DNA of 64,000 nt from contig NZ_JAKLWS010000006.1 of assembly GCF_022012475.1 (NCBI RefSeq), positions 124,001-188,000 on the forward strand, written 5' to 3'. The notes under the pieces were generated by a model. The model had not been told where the DNA came from and made no database searches. It saw only the letters and a list, made by a program, of their open reading frames with translations. Below are positions 18,008-28,212 of this stretch, one piece after another. This stretch comes from Rhodohalobacter sulfatireducens. GTDB lineage: Bacteria; Bacteroidota; Rhodothermia; Balneolales; Balneolaceae. Position numbers and translations under genes: made by a program. Within the stretch, counting starts at the first letter, position 1. Each line of letters opens with the position of its first letter.

Positions 18008-18823
18008 TTAAAAAAAATAGATGATCCCTGCGATGCCTACAACCCAGCAGTAATATGAAAAATAGTAGAACTTTGCGTTCTTCAAGAGCTTCACTAGATA
18101 ACTCAGGGCCAGGTAACCGGAAATAAATGAAGTAAAAAAACCAGCCACAAGTGTTATAACTGCTGCCGCTTCAATACCGGTTTCCATTAAGTCCATCATA
18201 GCGAGTAACATCGCTCCTGCGAGAACCGGTAAAACCATTAAAAAAGAGAAATTGGCAACCTCCTCACGCTTCATCCCTGTAAACAGTCCTATAGAAATAG
18301 TTGAACCCGAACGACTAATACCAGGTATGATGGCAAAAGCCTGAGCAATTCCCATGATTAAACTCCGAATACCATTGACCTTTTCTTCTGGAGACTTAAC
18401 AAATTTTGTTGAAAACAGAAGTGTGCCGGTTACCAACAGCATGCAGGAGACAAAAAAGGGATTCAAAAAAAGTTCTTCAATTTTATCCTGTAATGTAAAA
18501 CCTATAATCATTGCAGGGATCATACTGATGAGAATATAATAAGAGAACTTCACATTAGAATTTGTCTTATACATTCCAATTCTCAGTCCATTGGGCGTTA
18601 GACTTTTGAACAGATCCCCCAGGATTTCTGCAATCAGTTTTCGATAATAAAGTACGATACTACAAAACGAACCAAAGTGGACAACAATCTCGAAAGTGAT
18701 GCCAGCCTCCAAGTCTCGTCCAAAGAGTGAACGGGCTAACACAAGATGACCGGAGCTGCTCACGGGAAGAAACTCAGTAATACCTTGTAGTATTCCAAGA
18801 AAAATTGCTTGTAATAAATCCAT
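18008..18823 (-). CDS. uppP: Undecaprenyl-diphosphatase (UppP/BacA)
   Basis: A polytopic membrane enzyme that dephosphorylates undecaprenyl diphosphate for cell-wall lipid carrier recycling, 271 aa. The two active-site signatures are visible: GILQGITEFLPVSSSGHLVLA (about residues 11-31) and PGISRSGSTISIGLFTGMKRE (about 167-187). It lies upstream of nuoJ on the same strand with a 77-base gap, so it could be co-transcribed with nuoJK. Confidence 0.96.
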   Translation of the reverse strand: MDLLQAIFLGILQGITEFLPVSSSGHLVLARSLFGRDLEAGITFEIVVHFGSFCSIVLYYRKLIAEILGDLFKSLTPNGLRIGMYKTNSNVKFSYYILISMIPAMIIGFTLQDKIEELFLNPFFVSCMLLVTGTLLFSTKFVKSPEEKVNGIRSLIMGIAQAFAIIPGISRSGSTISIGLFTGMKREEVANFSFLMVLPVLAGAMLLAMMDLMETGIEAAAVITLVAGFFTSFISGYLALSYLVKLLKNAKFYYFSYYCWVVGIAGIIYFF

Positions 18824-18992
18824 TTAAAAGTCTTTTATAATCGGGGAAACCATCTTTTAAAATTTTTGAAAATTGCGGGTTTGAGAGATCAAAATTTTGC
18901 AGCTAACCATTATTATTCGTTCATTATAACCCGCATTTAAGAGTTTGAAAAGATACCAAATTGAACATCAACATCTAACTGAAATTTGATAT

Positions 18993-19991
18993 ATGAGCAC
19001 TTCTGTTGATATGCAGGCACTGGGTGAAAAAATTGAAAAACACAGTGCGTTTATAGATGATATTTATTCCGAGCTGAACAAAGTGATTGTAGGTCAGCGA
19101 TACATGATTGACCGATTGTTAATTGGGCTTTTGGCTGATGGCCATGTGCTTCTTGAGGGTGTTCCGGGACTTGCAAAAACATTGACAGTCTCTTCCCTTG
19201 CTACTGTTATTAATACAAAGTTTCAGCGAATCCAGTTTACTCCAGATCTCTTGCCTGCCGATCTGATCGGTACTCTGATTTATAACCAAAAAGAGATGAA
19301 GTTTACGGTTAAAAAGGGTCCGATCTTCTCAAATATAGTTTTAGCTGATGAAATCAACCGTTCGCCCGCAAAAGTTCAAAGTGCTTTACTGGAAGCCATG
19401 CAAGAGCGGCAGGTAACTATTGGGGAGGAAACATTTAAGCTGGAAGTACCATTTCTTGTTTTGGCTACTCAGAATCCAGTAGAGCAAGAAGGGACCTACA
19501 CCCTGCCTGAAGCCCAGGTGGATCGGTTTATGCTAAAACTAAAGATCGGTTACCCCTCCAAAAGCGAAGAACTTGAAATTATGCGAAGGATGGCAAAAAC
19601 CGGGGAGAAAGAGGAACTTAAACACGTTGTTACACCTGAACATATCCTGAATGCCCGGGAGGTTATCAACGAAATTTATGTGGATGAAAAAGTAGAACGT
19701 TATATTGTGGATCTTATCTTCGCAACAAGAGATCCAGATGATTATAATATTACCGAGTTGGAAGATCTGATTTCATTCGGCGCCTCCCCCAGGGCATCTA
19801 TAAACATGAATCTTGCAGCCAGGGCGCACGCTTTCATGCAACACCGTGCATACGTAACTCCTGAAGATGTTCGAACAGTTACTCTTGATATTTTACGACA
19901 TAGGATCATACCAACATTTGAAGCTGAAGCAGAAAACATAACCACAGAGGATATCATTAAAAAGATCTTGTCGAACGTTCAGGTTCCTTAA
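18993..19991 (+). CDS. MoxR-family AAA+ ATPase
   Basis: A 332-aa cytosolic AAA+ ATPase thought to act as a chaperone for maturation of protein complexes. Walker A has the MoxR form GVPGLAKT near residue 54-61, Walker B is VLADEINRSP near 116, and sensor 1 is LATQNPVEQEGTYTLPEAQVDRF near 162-184. MoxR genes are usually followed by DUF58 and von Willebrand-type genes. None are present here: the gene is followed by a hairpin and an AT-rich gap. Confidence 0.93.
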   Translation: MSTSVDMQALGEKIEKHSAFIDDIYSELNKVIVGQRYMIDRLLIGLLADGHVLLEGVPGLAKTLTVSSLATVINTKFQRIQFTPDLLPADLIGTLIYNQKEMKFTVKKGPIFSNIVLADEINRSPAKVQSALLEAMQERQVTIGEETFKLEVPFLVLATQNPVEQEGTYTLPEAQVDRFMLKLKIGYPSKSEELEIMRRMAKTGEKEELKHVVTPEHILNAREVINEIYVDEKVERYIVDLIFATRDPDDYNITELEDLISFGASPRASINMNLAARAHAFMQHRAYVTPEDVRTVTLDILRHRIIPTFEAEAENITTEDIIKKILSNVQVP

Positions 19992-20001
19992 AAAAGTAAA
20001 G

Positions 20002-20030
20002 CACCGGGAGTTATGTTCCCGGTGTAATTT
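20002..20030 (+). terminator. Rho-independent terminator after moxR
   Basis: A perfect 8-bp stem pairs 20002-20009 (CACCGGGA) with 20017-20024 (TCCCGGTG) around a 7-base loop. It starts 10 bases after the moxR stop and is followed by a mixed AT run (TAATTTTATT). The weak U-tract makes termination efficiency uncertain. Confidence 0.65.
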
Positions 20031-20352
20031 TATTCCGCTTCTCTATCTTATTATTTATCTCTCTCCAGGTAAAAGTACTTCTTCTTCTATCCATTCTTAC
20101 TCAGTGAATGTGAAGTATTACTATACATTTTTAAAAGCAAAATAAATCAAATTTTAATTTGACATTTGCATTAAATTTATATCAAGAATAGATATACTTT
20201 CTCATAAATAAGAGTATATCTTAATATTATTTAGAATTTATTTAGGGTATTAAATTATCTATTATAAATTTAAAGCTTGACTTATGTAGATTTTAAGTAT
20301 TTATTAATGTTAGTTATAACATGATTAGATCATAACTCATAATTCAATAATT
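20025..20352. other. AT-rich intergenic region before the 84-aa gene
   Basis: About 330 bases of very AT-rich sequence with no convincing reading frame or RNA motif. Runs such as TAATATTATTTAGAATTTATTTAGGG and several TATA-rich tracts make it a likely promoter region for the 84-aa gene, but no conserved operator is recognised. The base composition is clearly lower in GC than the neighbouring genes. Confidence 0.4.
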
Positions 20353-20607
20353 ATGAAAATTAACTTTGTACCAAGATCTAAAATCAAAGTATCGAGAAAG
20401 AGCAGATCAAAATACCAAGAATTACGAGAAGCTATTGCAAAACTAAAGCCGGAAGGTGACGCTATTCGGGTTGAGTACTCAACTAAAAAAGAGTTAAACT
20501 CTATAAGAAATGTGGCCTATACGTACAACAGAGAGACGAATAGCAATGTTAAAAGTACGACGAATGCTTCTAAAGATGCCGTTTTTTTCTTTGTTGAAAA
20601 GCAATAA
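20353..20607 (+). CDS. Small basic hypothetical protein
   Basis: An 84-aa protein rich in Lys, Arg, Ser and Asn; I do not recognise it. The N-terminal half (FVPRSKIKVSRKSRSKYQEL) is strongly basic and could bind nucleic acid. The second half has a beta-like IRVEYSTKKELNS segment and ends VFFFVEKQ. There is no signal peptide or membrane helix. It stands alone, flanked by an AT-rich gap and by the rpsA terminator. An ATG follows a run of A residues rather than a clear Shine-Dalgarno site. Confidence 0.6.
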   Translation: MKINFVPRSKIKVSRKSRSKYQELREAIAKLKPEGDAIRVEYSTKKELNSIRNVAYTYNRETNSNVKSTTNASKDAVFFFVEKQ

Positions 20608-20621
20608 ACTGATATTGGGTC

Positions 20622-20656
20622 TATAAAAAAAGGCCTCCTGTAAAAACAAGAGGCCT
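20622..20656 (-). terminator. Terminator of rpsA (hairpin usable from both sides)
   Basis: A 7-bp perfect stem pairs 20631-20637 (AGGCCTC) with 20650-20656 (GAGGCCT). Read on the minus strand it is followed by a strong T-run (TTTTTT at 20630-20625), 35 bases after the rpsA stop, a classic intrinsic terminator. On the plus strand the trailing sequence is TTGAAA, so it would work less well for the 84-aa gene. Confidence 0.85.
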
Positions 20657-20690
20657 TTGAAACTTTGCTAATATTATGAATTAGCAAGAA

Positions 20691-22664
20691 TTAATTTTCG
20701 CTGTTTTTCTCTTTCTCAGCAAGTTTATCTGCCAAACCGGAAACTTCACCCAGGGTTGGAGTGCCTGTTTCAATATCCTCTGATTTCTGAGGACTTTTCT
20801 TCGATTTTGGCTTTCTTTTCTTCACATCATCTTCGTCCTGAGATAGCTCAATAGTTTTACTAGACTCATCGAACTCAACAACGTAGCCTTCAATTTTATC
20901 TCCTTCACTGAAGTTCTCTTTCAAGTCCTCAACGGACTCTTTAAGTTTGCTTCCAGCGAGGAAAGCATCAACGCCAAGATCCATCTTAACAAACATTCCT
21001 TTGTCTGTAATTTTGGAAATTTCGCCTTCAACCTTCGAGCCAATTCCATACTCTTCCGCGTATTTCTCCCACGGATTTTCCTGAACTTGCTTGTGGCCAA
21101 GTGTGATTCTACGGTTGTCGAAATCGACGGCAAGAATTACCACTTCAATCTCCTGCCCTTTATCAACTACTTCATTCGGGTGCTCAACTTTTTCCGTCCA
21201 GCTTAAGTCAGAAACATGGATAAGTCCATCAATTCCGGGTTCAAGCTCAACAAACACACCAAAGTTGGTGAGGTTTCGGACTTCTCCTTTGTGGGAGGAA
21301 CCGATAGGATACCGATCCAGAAGGTCTTCCCAAGGATCTTTCTCGAGTTGCTTGACGCCGAGAGAAATTTTCTTCTCATCTTCGTTGATATTCAGAACCA
21401 CACATTCAATGATGTCATCTTTCTGAACCAGTTGAGATGGGTGTTTGATATGCTGTGTCCAACTCATTTCACTGATGTGAATCAAGCCTTCAACGCCTTT
21501 CTCAAGCTCAATAAAAGCACCGTAATCGGCAATAGAAACCACTCGTCCCTGAACTCGCATATTTTCAGGATATTTCTCATAGATCTCATCCCATGGATGC
21601 GGTTGAAGTTGCTTCAATCCAAGAGATACTCGTTTGGATTCTTCATCAAAGTCGATTACTGCAACGTTCATACGTTGATCGAGTTTCACGATCTCTTCCG
21701 GATGCTCAACACGGCCCCATGAAAGATCAGTAATGTGCAACAGTCCGTCCACACCACCAAGATCGATAAATACACCGAAGTCGGTAATATTCTTCACTAT
21801 ACCTTCGAGAACCTGACCGGCTTCAATCGTTTCGAGAATTTCTTGTCGCTGATCTTCAAGATCAGATTCAATCAATGCTCTGTGTGAAACAACTACGTTT
21901 TCAGCCTGCATGTTGAGTTTCACAACCTGGAATTCCATGGTTTTACCAACATAGGCGTCGAAGTCGCGAACAGGGCGAACATCAATTTGAGAACCGGGTA
22001 GGAAGGCGTCAATTCCAAACACATCCACGACCATACCACCTTTAATACGTCGCTGGATATAACCTTCGATAACTTCGCCGGTTTCATAAGAATTTTCGAG
22101 GTTTTCCCAGGCCTGAAGGATATCCGCTTTTTTACGGGAAAGAATCAATTGCCCTTCCCTGTCTTCTACTTTATCGAGGAAAACCTCAACTTCATCGCCG
22201 GGTGCCAGGTTTTCAAGTACTTTGTCAGAAAATTCATTAGCCTGTACAATACCCTCAGACTTAAATCCGATATCAACAATTACATACTTCTCATCAACGG
22301 ATACAACAATTCCGGTTACAATCTCTTTTTCTTCAATTTCACTGAGAGTGTTCTCATACATTCCGGCCAACTCATGAAATTCTTCATCTGTGTAATCTTC
22401 TGAAGCAGCCTGGAGTTGATCAAATGTATAGGTCTTTCCATCTACTTCTCCGGTAAAAGTAGGAACTGATTCTTCTATACTCTCTTCTTCTTCCGTTGTC
22501 TCTTCTGTTTCTTCTACTTCTTCTGATGCTTCTTCCGTTTCAGCAACGGTTTCTTCAGTTTCTACTGTTTCCTCAACCTCAGCCCCTTCCGTTGAAGTTT
22601 CGGTTGCTACAGTAGTATCGACTTCTTCTTGTTGTTCTTTGTTTTTGTTTACGTCTTCTGTCAT
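20691..22664 (-). CDS. rpsA: 30S ribosomal protein S1
   Basis: RNA-binding ribosomal protein needed to load structured mRNA, 657 aa. Six S1 repeats span about residues 110-600, with recognisable blocks such as GIVKNITDFGVFIDLGGVDGLLHITDLSWG, GRVVSIADYGAFIELEKGVEGLIHISEMSW and GEVRNLTNFGVFVELEPGIDGLIHVSDLSW. The protein begins with about 75 residues almost entirely of Glu, Thr, Val and Ala, and ends in a Lys/Ser/Glu-rich tail. It is downstream of cmk on the same strand (53-base gap), the common cmk-rpsA order. Confidence 0.97.
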   Translation of the reverse strand: MTEDVNKNKEQQEEVDTTVATETSTEGAEVEETVETEETVAETEEASEEVEETEETTEEEESIEESVPTFTGEVDGKTYTFDQLQAASEDYTDEEFHELAGMYENTLSEIEEKEIVTGIVVSVDEKYVIVDIGFKSEGIVQANEFSDKVLENLAPGDEVEVFLDKVEDREGQLILSRKKADILQAWENLENSYETGEVIEGYIQRRIKGGMVVDVFGIDAFLPGSQIDVRPVRDFDAYVGKTMEFQVVKLNMQAENVVVSHRALIESDLEDQRQEILETIEAGQVLEGIVKNITDFGVFIDLGGVDGLLHITDLSWGRVEHPEEIVKLDQRMNVAVIDFDEESKRVSLGLKQLQPHPWDEIYEKYPENMRVQGRVVSIADYGAFIELEKGVEGLIHISEMSWTQHIKHPSQLVQKDDIIECVVLNINEDEKKISLGVKQLEKDPWEDLLDRYPIGSSHKGEVRNLTNFGVFVELEPGIDGLIHVSDLSWTEKVEHPNEVVDKGQEIEVVILAVDFDNRRITLGHKQVQENPWEKYAEEYGIGSKVEGEISKITDKGMFVKMDLGVDAFLAGSKLKESVEDLKENFSEGDKIEGYVVEFDESSKTIELSQDEDDVKKRKPKSKKSPQKSEDIETGTPTLGEVSGLADKLAEKEKNSEN

Positions 22665-22717
22665 TTAGTTACCTGTTAAATACTGCTGCAATTCGACTTT
22701 CGAAATGCAGGGTTTAA

Positions 22718-23383
22718 TTATTGTTTTAGTTTAATTTTGTCTCTGATGATACCGACCATTTCATCAATTTGTTCTTCAAATGTTTTACCGGTTGTATCAA
22801 TTAAGATTGCATTTTCATCTTTTTTAAGCGGATCTGCAGCGCGGCTGCTGTCCTGATGATCCCTGTTTTTTAGATTATCCTTTACTTCTTCAAAAGAAAT
22901 TGAAGGATCATCAGAAATCAACTCACGATAACGACGCTTTGCCCGTTCCTCCAATGATGCAATCATATAAAACTTAAGATCGGCATCCGGAAAAACCGCT
23001 GTTCCCAGATCACGTCCGTCCGCTATATAAGCATCACTCATAACAAGCTTTCTCATATATTGATTCACAAACTTCCGTGCCTCTGGTTGGGCTGCCATTT
23101 CACTTACATGATTAGCAACTTGCTGGGTTCGAATATCTTTCGTGATATCTTCACCATTCACATTTATAATGAATGTTTGATTTCGATATTCTGCATCCAG
23201 CTTTACGCCCGGCAATATTTTAAAGAACTCCGGCAGATCAGGTTTATCGTTCATCAACCAAAGATATGTAAGCGCTCTGTACAGCGCACCCGAATCGAGA
23301 TATTGGATATCGAGCAATTCGGCTATTTTCTTTGCGGTAGAACTTTTGCCGGATCCGGCCGGCCCATCAATTACAATGATCAT
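22718..23383 (-). CDS. cmk: Cytidylate kinase
   Basis: Phosphorylates CMP and dCMP with ATP, 221 aa. The P-loop is GPAGSGKSSTAKKIAE (residues 7-22), followed by YLDSGALYRALTYL, and the nucleotide-binding DGRDLGTAVFPDADLKFYMIASLEERAKRR block near residues 122-151. It starts a cmk-rpsA unit divergent from rpsT, with 127 bases between the two start codons. Confidence 0.97.
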   Translation of the reverse strand: MIIVIDGPAGSGKSSTAKKIAELLDIQYLDSGALYRALTYLWLMNDKPDLPEFFKILPGVKLDAEYRNQTFIINVNGEDITKDIRTQQVANHVSEMAAQPEARKFVNQYMRKLVMSDAYIADGRDLGTAVFPDADLKFYMIASLEERAKRRYRELISDDPSISFEEVKDNLKNRDHQDSSRAADPLKKDENAILIDTTGKTFEEQIDEMVGIIRDKIKLKQ

Positions 23384-23510
23384 ATCAGAGAACAGCTAAA
23401 TTAAATTTTTTCTGCTTAACATTCAATCACTTCTTGTAAGTTGAATTCAGAAGCGTTAATTTTGTGGTTCTGTAAACTATAAAAGTATTATAAAATTTTA
23501 TTGATTCGTT

Positions 23511-23765
23511 ATGCCACAGCATCAATCAGCAATCAAAAGAATGCGCCAGAACAAAAAGCGCAGAACTCACAATAATGCACGACGTTCTAAAATGAGAACG
23601 CTCGTAAAAAAAGTATTAGACGCAAAAGATAAGGAACAAGCGGAAAAACATCTCAAAGAAGCCGTTAGTTTAATCGACAGGCTGGCTGTAAAAAATGTGA
23701 TTCACCCGAATCGTGCAGCTCGAAAAAAATCGCAACTTACCACGCACGTAAATAACCTGTCGTAA
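23511..23765 (+). CDS. rpsT: 30S ribosomal protein S20
   Basis: Primary 16S-binding ribosomal protein, 84 aa, normal length. It is highly basic with the family N-terminus HQSAIKRMRQNKKRRTHNNARRSKMRTL and the C-terminal VKNVIHPNRAARKKSQLTTHV motif. It ends two bases before the gpmI start, so the two are probably co-transcribed. Confidence 0.97.
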   Translation: MPQHQSAIKRMRQNKKRRTHNNARRSKMRTLVKKVLDAKDKEQAEKHLKEAVSLIDRLAVKNVIHPNRAARKKSQLTTHVNNLS

Positions 23766-23767
23766 CA

Positions 23768-25273
23768 TTGTCGAAAGCTCTGCTTGTTATATTAGATGGT
23801 TTCGGTATTGCCGAAAATCCTGAAGTCAGTGCCGTTGATAAGGCAAACAAACCTTATTTTGATTCTCTCATCAAGAAGTATCCGCACGCTCAGCTTTCAG
23901 CCAGCGGCGAAGATGTAGGATTACCGGACGGTCAGTTTGGAAATTCCGAAGTAGGACACCTTAATATTGGGGCCGGCCGAATTGTATGGCAGGAACTTTC
24001 CAGGATCAATAAATCGATCAGAGAGGGTGACTTTTTCGAAAATGAGATCCTTACTACTGCATTTGGTAAAGCCAAAGAGAGAGAAAAAATCCATTTTATG
24101 GGCCTTTTTTCTGATGGCGGTGTCCACAGTAATAACGAGCACCTGTATGCCCTGCTTGAGATGGCCAAGAAGTATGATCTTGAAAATGCCTATGTGCACG
24201 CGTTTACCGATGGACGAGACACCTCACCACATGGCGGTGCTGAATATTTAAAGCAGTTTGAGCAAAAGGCAGATGAGATCGGTGTCGGAACAATGGCTTC
24301 CGTAGTGGGAAGGTATTACGCTATGGATCGTGATAATCGCTGGGAACGAACTCAAAAAGCTTACGACCTTCTGATTCATGGAAAAGGTACAGAGGTAGAT
24401 GAAGCTTCTGAAGTGTTTGAGCAGAGCTATGCAAAAGATGTGACCGACGAATTTTTAGAACCGTACCGAATCAATACCGCGAAGAACAGCCGAATTGAAA
24501 AAGGTGATGTGGTTGTATTCTTTAATATTCGCGGAGATCGTGCACGACAAATCACAAAAGCATTTTTCCAGGTTGGAGATATTCCTTTTAAAATGGAAAA
24601 CCTGGATCTTCATTACGTAACTTTTACGGATTACGATGATACATTCAACTCATTTGCCCACGTAGCCTTCCCTCCCACTCGTCTCAAAAATACAATTGGA
24701 GAGTTTGTTAGCGCACAGGGATTAAAACAGCTGCGAATAGCAGAAACAGAAAAATATCCACATGTTACTTACTTTTTTAACGGTGGAGAAGAAACTCCTA
24801 GTGAGGGTGAAGACCGGGTTATGGTTCCGAGCCCCAAAGTTGCTACTTACGATCTTCAACCTGAAATGAGCGCGCCGGAAGTTGGAGATAAAGTGGTAGA
24901 AGGCCTTCAAAAAGATTACAATCTCGTAATTGTAAATTTTGCAAATCCCGATATGGTAGGCCATACCGGAGATATGGACGCAGCTATAAAAGCTGTGGAA
25001 ACCGTTGACGAGCAACTTAAAAAAGTAACTGAAACTGCCACTAAGAATGGATATGAAGTTTTGGTCATTGCCGATCATGGGAATGCAGACTGTATGGTCC
25101 AGCCGGATGGGAGCCCGCACACGGCTCATACGGCTGTTCCTGTACCAGTTGTACTCGTATCCGAAAGAGATATATCACTTGAGAATGGCATATTGGCAGA
25201 TGTTTCTCCAACACTTCTAAAAATGATGGATCTGGAACAGCCTGATGAGATGACCCGGTCATCTTTGTTTTAA
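23768..25273 (+). CDS. gpmI: 2,3-bisphosphoglycerate-independent phosphoglycerate mutase
   Basis: Interconverts 3- and 2-phosphoglycerate in glycolysis using two Mn2+ ions, 501 aa. Metal-site Asp10 (VILDGFGI) and the phosphoserine nucleophile Ser60 (GQFGNSEVGHLNIGAGR) are visible, as are FTDGRDTSPHGG near 149 and the C-terminal VIADHGNADCM and SPHTAHTAVPVP metal-binding blocks. The start is a TTG, which gives the expected SKALLVILDGFG N-terminus; no ATG is available before the catalytic Asp10. Confidence 0.96.
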   Translation: MSKALLVILDGFGIAENPEVSAVDKANKPYFDSLIKKYPHAQLSASGEDVGLPDGQFGNSEVGHLNIGAGRIVWQELSRINKSIREGDFFENEILTTAFGKAKEREKIHFMGLFSDGGVHSNNEHLYALLEMAKKYDLENAYVHAFTDGRDTSPHGGAEYLKQFEQKADEIGVGTMASVVGRYYAMDRDNRWERTQKAYDLLIHGKGTEVDEASEVFEQSYAKDVTDEFLEPYRINTAKNSRIEKGDVVVFFNIRGDRARQITKAFFQVGDIPFKMENLDLHYVTFTDYDDTFNSFAHVAFPPTRLKNTIGEFVSAQGLKQLRIAETEKYPHVTYFFNGGEETPSEGEDRVMVPSPKVATYDLQPEMSAPEVGDKVVEGLQKDYNLVIVNFANPDMVGHTGDMDAAIKAVETVDEQLKKVTETATKNGYEVLVIADHGNADCMVQPDGSPHTAHTAVPVPVVLVSERDISLENGILADVSPTLLKMMDLEQPDEMTRSSLF

Positions 25274-25426
25274 AAAATTCATTTCACTTCTCAGTTTATT
25301 TCAAATTCCTTTTTAATTGTTTGCATTTGCATATTCACCATACTACTTTCGTAGGTGAATGAACTAAAAAACTACTTCAATCGTTAAGCTACAAAGTTAG
25401 CAACGACAAATCTTTTAGGTCCCGCT

Positions 25427-28027
25427 ATGGAGGGTAATTTTTCAAGTAAAGTTCGTGATGTAATTCAATTCAGCCGAGAAGAAGCTCTGCGGTTAGGCCA
25501 TGACTATATTGGCACTGAGCATCTTATCTTGGGAATCGTTCGATTGGGCGACGGAGTCGCTATTCGAATACTTAAGAATCTGAATTGCGATCTATTTAAG
25601 CTCAAAAAAACTATCGAAGACACAGTTCGAGGTACCGGAGGTACAGTTACTGTAGGGAATATCCCGCTTACCAAACAGGCTGAAAAGGTACTCCGTATTA
25701 CTTATCTCGAAGCAAAACTTTATAAAAGTGACACAATAGGAACTGAACATCTTCTGTTATCTCTCCTAAGGGATGAAGAAAATATTGCTGCTCAGATATT
25801 GCAACAATTTAGTGTGTCGTACGACGCTGTGCGTGAAGAACTTGACATGATCATCTCCGGAAATACCCGAGATACAGATCAAAAAGATACCCGAACAGCA
25901 AGTTCTTCTACACCGCCGTCTTCATCTAAAGGTTCACAATCATCCGGCAGCTCCAGAGAAAAGAAAATGGAAAAGTCAAAAACACCAGTACTTGACAATT
26001 TTGGCAGAGATCTTACCCAACTCGCTGAGGATGGTAAACTCGATCCGATTATAGGAAGAGAAAAAGAAATCGAGCGTGTGGCGCAGGTTCTGAGCCGCCG
26101 CAAGAAGAATAACCCAGTTCTGATTGGAGAACCGGGAGTAGGAAAAACTGCAATAGCCGAAGGCTTGGCATCAAGAATTATTGAACGAAAAGTATCTCGC
26201 GTTCTCTACGATAAGCGCGTAATTGCATTGGATCTTGCTGCACTTGTAGCAGGCACGAAGTATCGTGGTCAGTTTGAAGAACGGATGAAAGCGGTAATGG
26301 GTGAACTCGAGAAGACCGATAATGTAATTCTATTTATCGATGAGCTGCATACCATTGTCGGAGCCGGCGGTGCAAGTGGTTCACTGGATGCATCGAACAT
26401 GCTGAAACCGGCCCTCGCAAGAGGCGAAGTTCAGGCCATCGGTGCCACTACATTGAACGAATACCGACAGTTTATAGAAAAAGACGGTGCTCTCGAAAGG
26501 CGATTCCAGAAAATTATGGTCGATCCGACAACGATTGAGGAAACGCTTGAAATTCTTACACAAATTAAAGGGAAATACGAAAAACATCACAGTGTTCGGT
26601 ATAGCGAAGACGCTATTGATGCATGTGTGAAACTTACAGACCGGTACGTAACCGATCACTTCCTTCCCGATAAGGCAATTGATGCGCTGGATGAAGCTGG
26701 CGCTCGTGTTCACTTATCAAACATTACCGTTCCGGATCATATTCTTGAACTCGAAGATGAGATCGAAAAAACAAGCCAGGAGAAAAATTCTATGGTCAAA
26801 AAGCAGCGGTTTGAAGAAGCTGCACGCCTCCGGGATACCGAGAAGCGATTGATTGAAGAATTAGACCAGGCTCAGAAGGAATGGGAGAAAGAATCAGAAC
26901 ACATTGTTTACGATGTATCCGATGAGGATGTAGCATCTGTTGTTGCCATGATGAGCGGAGTTCCCGTCAACAAGATCAGCCAGAAAGAAGGTCAGAAACT
27001 TCTTCACATGAAAGAGGAGCTTGGCAAGAATATTGTTGGTCAGGAGGAAGCGATCAATAAACTCACAAAAGCCATTCAAAGAACGCGAGCCGGATTAAAA
27101 GATCCTTCGCGTCCTATTGGGTCATTCATATTCCTCGGGCCTACCGGTGTAGGTAAAACTGAAATGGCGAAAGTACTTGCAAAATACCTGTTTGATAAGG
27201 AAGAAGCCCTGATTCGAATTGATATGAGTGAGTACATGGAAAAATTCAGTGTCTCGCGACTTGTTGGTGCGCCTCCGGGATACGTAGGCTATGAAGAAGG
27301 TGGAATTCTGACTGAAAAAGTTCGAAGAAAACCATACAGTGTTGTACTTCTCGATGAAATTGAGAAGGCTCACCCGGATGTGTTTAATATTCTCCTGCAG
27401 GTTCTGGATGACGGAATCCTGACGGATAGTCTCGGCAGAAAAGTTGATTTCAGGAATACAATTATTATCATGACATCAAATATTGGTGCTCGTGATATCA
27501 GAAATATGGGTAAAGGAATCGGTTTCTCAGCAGGTGACGGAGAGTTCGACTATGCTCAGATGAAGTCGACCATTCAAGATGCACTGAAGAAAGTTTTCAA
27601 CCCCGAGTTTCTGAACAGAATAGATGATGTTCTGACATTCAGACCACTCGAAAGAGATGATATATTCAAGATAATTGATATTCTTTCTGATGAACTCTTC
27701 GTGAGAATTCGAAACCTCGGATATGAACTTGAGCTCACAAAAGGGGCCAAGGATTTCATCACCGACAAAGGATTCGATCAAAAATATGGAGCGCGTCCAC
27801 TAAAACGTGCCATCCAGAAATATGTGGAAGATCCTCTCGCTGAAGAGCTCTTAGGGGTGGATCATCCCGAAGGATCGCTCATCAAAATTAAGATGAATAA
27901 ATCCCGTGACGGACTCGAATTCGATTGGACTGAACCTGAATCATCAGCTGCTGAAGCAGAAAATGGAGATGACGGAGATCAGGACAATTCAACCTCCGAA
28001 GAATCAGAGCAGGAAGCGAAAGCCTGA
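25427..28027 (+). CDS. clpC: ATP-dependent Clp protease ATPase subunit ClpC
   Basis: AAA+ unfoldase that feeds ClpP, 866 aa. Two Clp N-repeats fill residues 1-145, a Ser-rich linker follows, and the first AAA module has Walker [10 protein letters not shown] near residue 236 and [19 protein letters not shown]-domain lies near 440-490 and the second AAA module has GPTGVGKTE and [16 protein letters not shown]. The C-terminal 30 residues are an acidic Glu/Asp/Ser tail. The ATG sits next to a GGAGGG stretch that lies inside the first codons, so the ribosome site is not canonical. Confidence 0.96.
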   Translation: MEGNFSSKVRDVIQFSREEALRLGHDYIGTEHLILGIVRLGDGVAIRILKNLNCDLFKLKKTIEDTVRGTGGTVTVGNIPLTKQAEKVLRITYLEAKLYKSDTIGTEHLLLSLLRDEENIAAQILQQFSVSYDAVREELDMIISGNTRDTDQKDTRTASSSTPPSSSKGSQSSGSSREKKMEKSKTPVLDNFGRDLTQLAEDGKLDPIIGREKEIERVAQVLSRRKKNNPVLIGEPGVGKTAIAEGLASRIIERKVSRVLYDKRVIALDLAALVAGTKYRGQFEERMKAVMGELEKTDNVILFIDELHTIVGAGGASGSLDASNMLKPALARGEVQAIGATTLNEYRQFIEKDGALERRFQKIMVDPTTIEETLEILTQIKGKYEKHHSVRYSEDAIDACVKLTDRYVTDHFLPDKAIDALDEAGARVHLSNITVPDHILELEDEIEKTSQEKNSMVKKQRFEEAARLRDTEKRLIEELDQAQKEWEKESEHIVYDVSDEDVASVVAMMSGVPVNKISQKEGQKLLHMKEELGKNIVGQEEAINKLTKAIQRTRAGLKDPSRPIGSFIFLGPTGVGKTEMAKVLAKYLFDKEEALIRIDMSEYMEKFSVSRLVGAPPGYVGYEEGGILTEKVRRKPYSVVLLDEIEKAHPDVFNILLQVLDDGILTDSLGRKVDFRNTIIIMTSNIGARDIRNMGKGIGFSAGDGEFDYAQMKSTIQDALKKVFNPEFLNRIDDVLTFRPLERDDIFKIIDILSDELFVRIRNLGYELELTKGAKDFITDKGFDQKYGARPLKRAIQKYVEDPLAEELLGVDHPEGSLIKIKMNKSRDGLEFDWTEPESSAAEAENGDDGDQDNSTSEESEQEAKA

Positions 28028-28051
28028 TAAAAGGTACATAAGAATTGATGC

Positions 28052-28085
28052 AAAGCACGTGGCCGGTGGTCACGTGCTTTTTTTA
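28052..28085 (+). terminator. Rho-independent terminator of clpC
   Basis: A perfect 10-bp stem pairs 28052-28061 with 28071-28080 (AAAGCACGTG/CACGTGCTTT), loop of nine bases, followed by an uninterrupted T-run to 28084. It starts 25 bases after the clpC stop. Confidence 0.92.
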
Positions 28086-28212
28086 TGGAATCAACTTTTC
28101 GAATCTCAGGAGTTAAAGTTCACAAAGTTGTTGAATAAAATAGCTGTTGTGAGAGCTCTGTTTTGTGCTTTATCCAATATTTGGCACGAACAGTATCTGC
28201 AAAATTACAATT

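Noticed and set aside
21216-21722. 168-codon plus-strand frame inside rpsA
   Set aside because: It is an antisense shadow of the S1 repeats; the repeat structure of rpsA keeps the opposite frame open.
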